DNA of 9,336 nt from DASZZX01 sp036260415 (lineage in GTDB: Bacteria; Actinomycetota; Nitriliruptoria; Nitriliruptorales; JAHWKO01), in NCBI GenBank assembly GCA_036260415.1, contig DASZZX010000027.1, positions 1 through 9,336 on the forward strand, in the 5' to 3' direction. The position numbers and the translations under genes were made by a program. Positions 1 through 5,723 of the stretch are shown here, piece after piece. The notes below the pieces were generated by a model that did not search any database, was not told the DNA's origin, and saw only the letters and a program-made list of their open reading frames with translations. How positions within the stretch are numbered: the first letter of the stretch is position 1; each line of letters starts with the position of its first letter.

Positions 1-1128
1 GGCGCCCCCGCGCTGGTGTTCGCCTTCGCCGTGCTGCCGGTCTTCCTGCTGGCCCCTCTCGCGGGCGTGGTCGCGGACCGCTTCGACCGCCGCCGCATCA
101 TGATCGCGGCGGACCTCCTGCGGGTCGCACCCGCGCTGGGGCTGGTGGCGGCGGCCGTGCTGCGCGAGGCCTGGCTGGCCTACCTCTGCGTCGCGTTGCT
201 CTCGGCGCTGGCGGCCTTCTTCCAGCCGGTCACCGCTGCGGTCGTGCCGAACCTGGTCCCCCCACACGAGGTCTCGCTGGCGCAGGCGGCGATCAGCAGC
301 GTGTGGGGCACCATGCTCTTCGTCGGCGCGGCAGTCGGCGGGCTGGTCACGGGGGCCCTGGGCATCGAGACGAGCTTCGTCGTGAACGCCGCCACCTTCC
401 TGATGTCGGCGCTGCTGGTGGCGCGCATACGGCGGCCCCTGCGCACAGGCCCGGTGATCGCACCGGCCGGGGTCCTGGCCCATCTCGACGAGGTGTGGCG
501 CTTCGCGCGGCAGCGCAAGATCATACGAGCGCTCATGACGACCAAGGCCGGGGTTGGGGTCGGCAACGGGATCGTCGGGCTGCTACCCGTGTACGCGCTG
601 GAGCGTTTCGACGCCGGACCCGCAGGGATCGGCGTGCTGCTCGCGGCGCGCGGCCTGGGAGCGCTCGTCGGGCCCTACCTCGGGCGTGCGCTGGCGCGTG
701 ACCAGGGCCGCCGTCAGCTGGTGGTCATCGGACTGTCGATCGTCGCGTACGCGCTGGCCTACGCGGCGCTGCCGTGGGCGGGCGGGATGGCTGTCGCCAG
801 TCTGTGCGTCGCGACCGCACATCTCGGCGGAGGGGCTCAGTGGGTGCTGTCCACCCACGGGCTGCAGGTGACGACCCCCGATGCCGTCCGCGGCAGGGTC
901 ATGAGCCTGGACTTCGGCCTGGCGACGCTGGCGATCGGCGTCTCGTCGCTGGGCGCGGGCGCCGCCGCCGAGGCGGTGGGGCTCGTCGCGGCGTCGTACC
1001 TCATGGCGGCGGCTGCGCTCGTCTACGGTGCCGCCTGGTTGGTGTGGACCCGCGACCTGTGGGCCGGCGAGCGCGACCCGTTCGCCCCTCCCGTGGCAGC
1101 GGGCACGCCCGCCGAGGCGCCGGGGTGA
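1..1128 (+). CDS. MFS efflux transporter, DHA3/MFS_3 type, 5'-truncated by the window edge
   Basis: This is an inner-membrane secondary transporter of the major facilitator superfamily, probably a proton-coupled exporter of a drug or other small molecule; the substrate cannot be read from the sequence. The frame is open from base 1, so the GTG at 16 is unlikely to be the true start. The first visible hydrophobic stretch runs straight into the MFS motif A, ADRFDRRR, which normally joins TM2 and TM3, so TM1 lies outside the window. About ten further hydrophobic segments follow, with a short basic cytoplasmic loop near the middle. The phrase TPDAVRGRVMSL in the C-terminal half is typical of the EntS/macrolide-efflux-like DHA3 group. 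The last helix is followed by a short Pro/Ala-rich tail and TGA at 1126-1128. It sits upstream of thrB, where actinobacteria often carry hom and thrC, so it may be an unrelated neighbour. The family is fairly sure and the substrate unknown. Confidence 0.88.
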   Translation, partial: GAPALVFAFAVLPVFLLAPLAGVVADRFDRRRIMIAADLLRVAPALGLVAAAVLREAWLAYLCVALLSALAAFFQPVTAAVVPNLVPPHEVSLAQAAISSVWGTMLFVGAAVGGLVTGALGIETSFVVNAATFLMSALLVARIRRPLRTGPVIAPAGVLAHLDEVWRFARQRKIIRALMTTKAGVGVGNGIVGLLPVYALERFDAGPAGIGVLLAARGLGALVGPYLGRALARDQGRRQLVVIGLSIVAYALAYAALPWAGGMAVASLCVATAHLGGGAQWVLSTHGLQVTTPDAVRGRVMSLDFGLATLAIGVSSLGAGAAAEAVGLVAASYLMAAAALVYGAAWLVWTRDLWAGERDPFAPPVAAGTPAEAPG

Positions 1129-1158
1129 GCCGCGCTCCCAAGCAGCGACGCGAGGGCA

Positions 1159-1182
1159 GCTGTCAGGGTCACCTGAGACAGC
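1159..1182 (+). terminator. Hairpin between the MFS gene and thrB, possible terminator
   Basis: GCTGTCAGG (1159-1167) pairs with CCTGA...CAGC (1172-1182) across a 4-base loop GTCA. This gives nine base pairs interrupted by a 2-base bulge (GA, 1177-1178) on the 3' side. It starts 31 bases after the MFS stop and ends 15 bases before the thrB start. There is no T-tract after it, which is common for terminators in high-GC actinobacteria. It could instead be an mRNA structure near the thrB start. The pairing is seen directly; the function is inferred. Confidence 0.4.
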
Positions 1183-1197
1183 GACGGTGATGGTCCC

Positions 1198-2139
1198 GTG
1201 AGCGCCAGCGAGCCTCCTGGCGGCGACGGTCGCGACCAGCAGCGCAAGGTCGGAGTCCGCGTGCCCGCGAGCACCGCCAACCTCGGCCCCGGCTTCGACG
1301 CCTTCGGCGCTGCGCTCAGCCGCCACCTGGACGCATGGGTGCTGCCGGCGGAGCCGGGACGGCCCAAGGTCACCTCGGAGGGTGAGGGGGCGGGCGAGCT
1401 GCCGGACGACGACGAGAACCTGCTGTGGCGAGCCTTCCTGGCTCTGTGCACCCGCGCCGGCGTGCCGGTGCCCGACGTGCGCGTGCGCGTGCTCAACCGC
1501 ATCCCGCTCGAGCGGGGTCTGGGATCGTCGTCTGCAGCGATCGTCGCTGGTCTCGGGCTGGCCCGAGCGGCGTGTGCCCTCCCGGTCGGCGACCACGACC
1601 TGGTGCGGCTCGCGACCACCATCGAGGGACACCCGGACAACGTGGCTCCGGCCGTCCTCGGCGGGCTGGTGTGCGCGGCGCGGACCGACGAGGGCGACCT
1701 GGTGGTCCGCCGCGGGCAGCCCCACCCGCGGCTACGTCCGGTGGCGCTGGTCCCCTCCACCCGGCAGCGCACCACCGCAGCACGTGCGGTCCTCCCCGAC
1801 GCCGTGGACCGGGATGCGGTGGTGGACCAGGCCGCGCGCGCCGGGCACCTGCTGGCAGCACTGCTGGGGGCGTGGCCCGCCGCGGCCGCGCTGGCTGGTG
1901 ACCGTCTGCACGAACCGTCCCGTCTCGACACGATGACCGCGACGGGCAGCGTGATCGACGACCTGCGCTCCGCCGGCATCCACGCCTGGTTGTCGGGTGC
2001 CGGTCCGTCGGTGTGCGCGGCGGTGGCGGCGAGGGACGAGGTGGCGCTGCGACGTTGTGCCGCCGTGGGCGGGCGGCACGACTTCGAGGTGTGGGCACTC
2101 CGCTGGGACCTCGCCGGGCTGGTCGCCCTCCCGTCCTGA
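1198..2139 (+). CDS. thrB: Homoserine kinase (GHMP kinase family)
   Basis: Homoserine kinase phosphorylates L-homoserine with ATP to give O-phospho-L-homoserine, the substrate of threonine synthase; it is cytoplasmic. All three GHMP motifs are present: VPASTANLGPGFDAFG near residues 22-37, the ATP-binding loop LERGLGSSSAAIVAGL at about 104-119, and LSGAGPSVCA at about 265-274. EGHPDNVAPAVLGG (143-156) and STRQRTTAARAVLP (187-200) also match ThrB. At 313 aa it has the family's usual length. An in-frame TGA at 1174-1176 means the protein cannot begin before 1177, and the GTG at 1198 is the first start codon after it. The Shine-Dalgarno is weak (only a GGTGATGG-like run at 1186-1193). In Streptomyces and Mycobacterium thrB follows hom and thrC and precedes rho. 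Here an MFS gene lies upstream, and two metabolic genes separate thrB from rho. Confidence 0.95.
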   Translation: MSASEPPGGDGRDQQRKVGVRVPASTANLGPGFDAFGAALSRHLDAWVLPAEPGRPKVTSEGEGAGELPDDDENLLWRAFLALCTRAGVPVPDVRVRVLNRIPLERGLGSSSAAIVAGLGLARAACALPVGDHDLVRLATTIEGHPDNVAPAVLGGLVCAARTDEGDLVVRRGQPHPRLRPVALVPSTRQRTTAARAVLPDAVDRDAVVDQAARAGHLLAALLGAWPAAAALAGDRLHEPSRLDTMTATGSVIDDLRSAGIHAWLSGAGPSVCAAVAARDEVALRRCAAVGGRHDFEVWALRWDLAGLVALPS

Positions 2140-2155
2140 GCGACGTACCCTTGCG

Positions 2156-2174
2156 CGGACGGGTCTCCCGTCCG
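2156..2174 (+). terminator. GC-rich hairpin just after thrB, terminator-like
   Basis: CGGACGGG (2156-2163) and CCCGTCCG (2167-2174) form a perfect 8-bp stem with a 3-base loop TCT, with a possible G-T wobble added at 2155/2175. It begins 16 bases after the thrB stop, where a terminator or 3'-end stabiliser would be expected. No T-run follows. The stem is seen directly; the termination role is inferred. The gap 2140-2275 holds nothing else I can support: no start codon in the frame of the next gene and no convincing promoter. Confidence 0.5.
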
Positions 2175-2275
2175 TACGCTCCCGCCGACCCGCGTCGCCG
2201 ACCCGCGGTCGCCCTCCGAGTCCCGGCCGCCGCGCGACGGATCTGGGTCGTCCCAAGCGTCCGGCTCCCAGGCCT

Positions 2276-2289
2276 GGAGAGGAGCGCTG
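2276..2289 (+). promoter_or_regulatory. Shine-Dalgarno and CTG codon that decide the kinase start
   Basis: A purine run GGAGAGGAG (2276-2284) precedes an in-frame CTG at 2287-2289; the first GGAG is spaced 7 bases from the CTG. No ATG, GTG or TTG occurs in this frame between the thrB stop and the GTG at 2329. That GTG has no Shine-Dalgarno and would cut into the first beta strand before the P-loop. CTG initiation is therefore the best reading, although CTG starts are rare in bacteria. Confidence 0.55.
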
Positions 2290-2952
2290 GTCCCTTCGCC
2301 GGCCCCCGCGCCACGCCTGCCCCTGTTCGTGCTCATCGGCGGCGCGACCGGGGTGGGTAAATCCACGGTCGCGGAGGGACTCGCGCGGCGGCTGGGTGCC
2401 GTGCGGGTCGTCACCACCGACGCCGTCCGTGAGATCCTGCGCGGTGCCATTCCCCCCGAGGAGTTCCCGGCGCTGCACGTCTCGTCGTTCGAGGCGGACG
2501 ATCCGGACGCCGCCACGGTGGCGGGCTTCCTCGAGCAGGTCCACATCGTGGGCAGCGGCATCCGATCGCTGTTGGCGCGTGCAGACGTCGAGCAGGTTGA
2601 TATCATCGTAGAGGGCGTCCACCTGGTCCCGGGTGCGATCCAGTTCCCGGACCGGCTCGGGGCTCTCGTCGTTCCGCTCATCATCGCCGTGGACGACGTC
2701 GGAGTGCATCGGTCCTACCTCGTGGCCCGATCGCATGACTCGAGGCGGCCGCCCGACCGCTACCTGGACGGCTTCGAGCAGATCCGGCGCATCCAGCGGG
2801 AGGTAGTGCGCCGAGCACGCGAGCACGGGGTCGCCACGCTGCGGCCGAGCGATCCCCACGCGGCGGTCGACGAGGCGGTTCGTCTCGTCGAACGGAGCCT
2901 CGCCCATCGCGGGGACGCCGCCGGGCGGCTCGCGACACGACCCGGCCAGTAG
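2287..2952 (+). CDS. 2-phosphoglycerate kinase-like P-loop kinase (COG2074 type)
   Basis: This is a P-loop kinase resembling archaeal 2-phosphoglycerate kinases, which make 2,3-bisphosphoglycerate from 2-phosphoglycerate and ATP. The substrate of bacterial members is generally unproven, so the reaction here is an inference. From the CTG at 2287 the protein is about 221 aa. It has a short Pro/Ala-rich lead, strand PLFVLIGG, the Walker A loop GGATGVGKST (residues 18-27), then VTTDAVREILR with the Asp/Arg pair typical of this group, and VEGVHLVPG around 108-116. The C-terminal half is helical and rich in Arg and Glu. A GTG start at 2329 would give 207 aa but lose most of the first strand. The archaeal N-terminal extension domain is absent. 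The transaldolase follows 20 bases downstream, so the two are probably co-transcribed. A more distant relation to zeta-toxin or gluconate kinases is possible. Confidence 0.8.
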   Translation: MVPSPAPAPRLPLFVLIGGATGVGKSTVAEGLARRLGAVRVVTTDAVREILRGAIPPEEFPALHVSSFEADDPDAATVAGFLEQVHIVGSGIRSLLARADVEQVDIIVEGVHLVPGAIQFPDRLGALVVPLIIAVDDVGVHRSYLVARSHDSRRPPDRYLDGFEQIRRIQREVVRRAREHGVATLRPSDPHAAVDEAVRLVERSLAHRGDAAGRLATRPGQ

Positions 2953-2972
2953 CGGCCGGAAGGAAGGCCACG

Positions 2973-3659
2973 ATGGAACTGTTCCTGGACACCGCGAACG
3001 TCGACCAGATCGCCGAGATCAACCGTTGGGGCGTCCTGGGCGGCGTCACCACCAACCCCACGCTCGCGGGCCGTGAGGGTGCCGGGCGTGGGGCGGCGGG
3101 TGGCACCCGGGAGTTCGTGGGCCTGCTCAAGGAGATCTGCGCCGAGGTCGACGGTCCCGTCTCGGCCGAGGTCGTCGCCACGGACACCGAGGGGATGCTC
3201 CGAGAGGCGCGCGAGTTGTCGGCGATCGCCGACAACATCGTGGTGAAGGTGCCGCTCATCGCCGACGGCTTGGCCGCAACGCGGCAGCTGGCGCGGGAAC
3301 AGATCAGCACCAACGTGACGTTGTGCTTCTCGCCGGCCCAGGCCATCCTCGCGGCGGAGGCCGGCGCCACCTACGTGTCACCGTTCCTCGGCCGCCTGGA
3401 CGACATCGGCCGCGACGGGATCGGCCTGCTGGCGGACATCTGCGAGATCTTCCGTGTGCAGGGGTACGCCACGAACGTGCTGGCCGCCTCTCTGCGCTCG
3501 CCACAGCACGTGGTTCAGGCAGCGATGGCCGGTGCCGATGCAGCCACCATGACCTACGCGGTGTTCCGCAAGCTGGTCACCCATCCCCTTACCGATAAGG
3601 GGCTCGAACGCTTCCTCGCCGACTGGTCGGCGTACCAGGAAGCGCTGCAGCGGACCTGA
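2973..3659 (+). CDS. tal: Transaldolase of the small TalC / FSA-like type
   Basis: It is a cytoplasmic (beta/alpha)8 class I aldolase-fold enzyme that transfers a dihydroxyacetone unit between sugar phosphates in the non-oxidative pentose phosphate pathway. Visible landmarks are Asp6 in MELFLDTANV, TTNPT (26-30) and the Schiff-base lysine K92 in VVKVP. At the positions that separate the two subfamilies, E66 (in SAEV) and F138 (in VSPFLGR) are transaldolase-like; E. coli fructose-6-phosphate aldolase has Gln59 and Tyr131 there. Length is 228 aa against about 215-220 usual. The excess is a Gly/Ala/Arg-rich loop at about residues 32-46, just after TTNPT. The ATG at 2973 has a strong Shine-Dalgarno GGAAGGAAGG (2958-2967), flanked by short complementary GGCC arms. 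The gene lies 20 bases after the kinase and 35 bases before rho. A perfect hairpin lies inside its 3' end. Transaldolase is preferred over FSA but needs an assay. Confidence 0.88.
   Translation: MELFLDTANVDQIAEINRWGVLGGVTTNPTLAGREGAGRGAAGGTREFVGLLKEICAEVDGPVSAEVVATDTEGMLREARELSAIADNIVVKVPLIADGLAATRQLAREQISTNVTLCFSPAQAILAAEAGATYVSPFLGRLDDIGRDGIGLLADICEIFRVQGYATNVLAASLRSPQHVVQAAMAGADAATMTYAVFRKLVTHPLTDKGLERFLADWSAYQEALQRT
3585..3602 (+). other. Perfect hairpin inside the 3' end of the transaldolase gene
   Basis: CCCCTTA (3585-3591), loop CCGA and TAAGGGG (3596-3602) form an uninterrupted 7-bp stem 57 bases before the stop codon. The encoded peptide HPLTDKG is normal for the TalC family. It is spelled here with CTT and GAT, A/T-rich choices in a window where third positions are nearly all G or C. 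The structure is seen directly; any regulatory role is inferred. Confidence 0.45.
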
Positions 3660-3694
3660 CCCCCGACCCACGACAGAGAGCAGGAACCATCCTG

Positions 3695-5359
3695 ATGGAT
3701 CGCACCCTCCTCGAGCGCAAGGCGCTCTCCGAGCTCAAGGAGATCGCCTCCACCCTGGAGCTGCGCGGCTACCAGCGGCTCAAGAAGTCGGAGTTGATCG
3801 ACCTGATCATGTCCTCGGGCAACGGCGGCAACGGCTCGGGCGGCGGTCGCAGCGATCTCCATGGCGTGGACACACGTCAGCGCGAACTCCAAGGGCCCCC
3901 GCTGGGCGACGGAGAACCCGCCGGCGGTGCCGACCGCGACGAACTGCACGACCACGCGCCGTCCGGCGACGGCGGCATCCGCGACGACCGCGGTGAGCGC
4001 GAGCCAGCTGCCGAGCATGGCGACCAGGCGTCTGACCGCGACGAGCGGCGCGATCACGACGACAACGAGGACGGGGAGGACGCCCCGGAGCGCGAACGCA
4101 CCCGTGAGCGTTCCAGGGTCGGCGGCGACCAGGCTCAAGGGGGCCGCGACGCCCAGGGTGGACGGCGCAACAAGCGGCGCAACCGCCGTGGCCGTGGCGA
4201 GGCCGGAGGCCAGCAGGCCGACGACACCTCCGACCTGGAGGTGCGTGAGGGCGTCCTGGACCTGCTGCCCGAGGGGTACGGGTTCCTGCGGACCACCGGC
4301 TACCTGGCTGGCCCCAAGGACGTCTACGTCAGCCAGTCGCTCGTCCGCCGCCACAACCTGCGGCGCGGCGACCTCGTCGCCGGACCGATCCGACACAACA
4401 AGGGCAGCGACAAGTTCCCCGCCCTCGTCAAGGTCGAGGCGCTCGAGGGCGAGCCGGTGGACGGCGGCGAGGCGCCCTCCCGGCGTCGCGACTTCAAGGA
4501 GCTCACGCCGTACTTCCCGCGCGAGCGCTTCCACCTCGAGAAGGACACCGGGTCACCCGTGGCGATGAGGATCGTCGACATGATCGCGCCGATCGGCAAA
4601 GGCCAGCGCGGTCTGATCGTCTCACCACCCAAGGCGGGCAAGACCACCATCCTCAAGCAGCTGGCGCAGGCCATCGAGACCAACAGCCCTGAGACGCACC
4701 TCATGGTCCTGCTGGTCGACGAGCGCCCCGAAGAGGTGACCGACTTCGAGCGCTCCACCACCGGGGAGGTGGTGTCGTCCACGTTCGACCGGCCCGCCGA
4801 CGACCACACGCAGGTCGCGGAGCTCACCATCGAGCGCGCGAAGCGGCTGGTCGAGCGCGGTCGCGACGTGGTGATCCTGCTGGACTCCATCACGCGGCTA
4901 GCTCGCGCCTACAACCTCGCCGCTCCGGCGTCGGGGCGCATCCTGTCCGGCGGTGTGGACTCCGCCGCGCTGTACCCGCCCAAGCGCTTCTTCGGTGCCG
5001 CCCGCAACATCGAGGAGGGTGGCTCGTTGACGATCATCGCGACGGCGCTCGTGGAGACCGGCTCCAAGATGGACGAGGTGATCTTCGAGGAGTTCAAGGG
5101 CACCGGCAACATGGAGCTACGGCTGTCGCGCAGCCTCGAGCAGAAGCGCATCTTCCCGGCGGTGGACATCGAAGCGTCGGGGACGCGCAAGGAGGAGCTG
5201 CTGCTGGCCCCCGACGAGCTCGACGCCGTGTGGAAGCTGCGCCGCGTCCTGGCCAGCATGGACGGCGGGGCATCCCTCGAGCTGCTCATCGACAAGTTGC
5301 GGGCCACCCGCAGCAACGCCCAGTTCCTGCAGCTGATCCAGAAGTCGAACCTCGGTTAG
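3695..5359 (+). CDS. rho: Transcription termination factor Rho with long charged N-terminal insertion
   Basis: Rho is a hexameric RNA-dependent ATPase that loads on C-rich nascent RNA, translocates and releases RNA polymerase. Domains in order: Rho_N helices (about 1-40, LSELKEIASTLELRGYQRLK); a Gly/Asp/Arg/Glu-rich low-complexity insertion (about 41-178); the cold-shock-like primary RNA-binding domain (about 181-250, with GVLDLLPEGYGFLR and DVYVSQS); and the RecA-type ATPase (about 265-545). The ATPase shows Walker A VSPPKAGKTT (309-318), the catalytic Glu343 in DERPEEV, Walker B ILLDS ending near D397, and the secondary RNA-binding and R-loop region GGVDSAALYPPKRFFGAARN (419-438). At 554 aa it is longer than the 419 aa E. 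coli protein, as usual in actinobacteria. The ATG at 3695 has AGGA 9 bases upstream (3682-3685) and begins directly at Rho_N. rpmE follows after 82 bases. Confidence 0.98.
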   Translation: MDRTLLERKALSELKEIASTLELRGYQRLKKSELIDLIMSSGNGGNGSGGGRSDLHGVDTRQRELQGPPLGDGEPAGGADRDELHDHAPSGDGGIRDDRGEREPAAEHGDQASDRDERRDHDDNEDGEDAPERERTRERSRVGGDQAQGGRDAQGGRRNKRRNRRGRGEAGGQQADDTSDLEVREGVLDLLPEGYGFLRTTGYLAGPKDVYVSQSLVRRHNLRRGDLVAGPIRHNKGSDKFPALVKVEALEGEPVDGGEAPSRRRDFKELTPYFPRERFHLEKDTGSPVAMRIVDMIAPIGKGQRGLIVSPPKAGKTTILKQLAQAIETNSPETHLMVLLVDERPEEVTDFERSTTGEVVSSTFDRPADDHTQVAELTIERAKRLVERGRDVVILLDSITRLARAYNLAAPASGRILSGGVDSAALYPPKRFFGAARNIEEGGSLTIIATALVETGSKMDEVIFEEFKGTGNMELRLSRSLEQKRIFPAVDIEASGTRKEELLLAPDELDAVWKLRRVLASMDGGASLELLIDKLRATRSNAQFLQLIQKSNLG

Positions 5360-5441
5360 CCCGGCGGACCGCGACGGCCGACGGCTGCGCTCGACGGGCA
5401 CCGTACGGTGTGACCTCGCAGGCGGCGAGGAGGAGGACCAC
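5360..5441 (+). promoter_or_regulatory. rpmE 5' leader with two hairpins, candidate bL31 autoregulatory leader
   Basis: The gap between rho and rpmE holds a perfect 12-base palindrome CACCGTACGGTG (5399-5410). It also holds a 6-bp stem CCTCGC/GCGAGG (5414-5419 with 5425-5430, loop AGGCG), whose 3' arm runs into the rpmE Shine-Dalgarno GAGGAGGAGG (5427-5436). Structure beside or over a ribosome-binding site is the usual layout of ribosomal-protein autoregulation, and leader motifs upstream of L31 genes have been reported in several phyla, actinobacteria included. The pairings are seen; regulation by bL31 is inferred. One of the hairpins could alternatively belong to the 3' end of rho. Confidence 0.4.
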
Positions 5442-5690
5442 ATGAAGGCCGACATCCACCCCGAGTACCGGCTCGCCCGGGTGACCTGCTCCTGCGGCAA
5501 CTCGTTCACCACGCGGGCGACCAAAGAGGAGATCCGCGTCGAGCTGTGCTCGGAGTGCCACCCCTTCTACACCGGCAAGCAGAAGCTCGTCGACACAGGC
5601 GGCCGGGTCGACCGTTTCCAGCGGCGCCTGCAGAAGACCCAGCAGAAGCAGACCACCACCGGCCGGAAGGCCAGGCCGACCTCGAAGTAG
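5442..5690 (+). CDS. rpmE: Large ribosomal subunit protein bL31, zinc-binding type
   Basis: bL31 is a small protein of the 50S subunit that bridges it to the 30S head. It begins MKADIHPEY, the classic opening of the family, and has four cysteines at 16, 18 (CSC) and 36, 39 (CSEC). That makes it the C+ form, which binds zinc, rather than the C- paralogue (rpmE2/YtiA) induced when zinc is scarce. GKQKLVDTGGRVDRFQRR is the conserved core after the second Cys pair. The 82 aa include a Gln/Thr/Lys-rich basic tail of about 16 residues, a little longer than average. The ATG at 5442 has a very strong Shine-Dalgarno (5427-5436). Zur regulation would not be expected for the C+ form, and I see no clear Zur box. 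Confidence 0.97.
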   Translation: MKADIHPEYRLARVTCSCGNSFTTRATKEEIRVELCSECHPFYTGKQKLVDTGGRVDRFQRRLQKTQQKQTTTGRKARPTSK

Positions 5691-5709
5691 GCCGGCCAGA
5701 CTACCGACC

Positions 5710-5723
5710 GGAGACTCCCGCTG
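5710..5723 (+). promoter_or_regulatory. Shine-Dalgarno and CTG codon that decide the DUF1385 start
   Basis: GGAG at 5710-5713 is followed after 7 bases by an in-frame CTG at 5721-5723. The frame is open from the rpmE stop (5688-5690) with no ATG, GTG or TTG before the GTG at 5790. That GTG falls inside the conserved family opening GGQAVIEGVMMRG, so translation must begin upstream, and this CTG is the only start-like codon available. Confidence 0.6.

Noticed and set aside
2151..2180. TTGCGC (2151-2156) and TACGCT (2175-2180) with 18 bases between them as a promoter for the kinase
   Set aside because: It matches consensus at only half the positions and lies over the terminator-like hairpin, so the support is too weak to list as a feature.
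2137..2286. Stop-codon readthrough joining thrB to the kinase, since the frame stays open after the TGA
   Set aside because: The 49 intervening codons are Pro/Ser/Arg-rich with no conserved look, open frames are common at this GC content, and a Shine-Dalgarno with CTG explains the kinase start better. The same applies to rpmE and DUF1385.
583..2907. Overlapping long minus-strand frames across the MFS gene, thrB and the kinase
   Set aside because: They have low-complexity Arg/Pro/Ser-rich translations and overlap genes with clear families; composition explains the lack of stops.
2973..3659. Calling the transaldolase-like gene fructose-6-phosphate aldolase
   Set aside because: The discriminating positions carry Glu66 and Phe138, as in transaldolases, rather than the Gln and Tyr of E. 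coli FSA.
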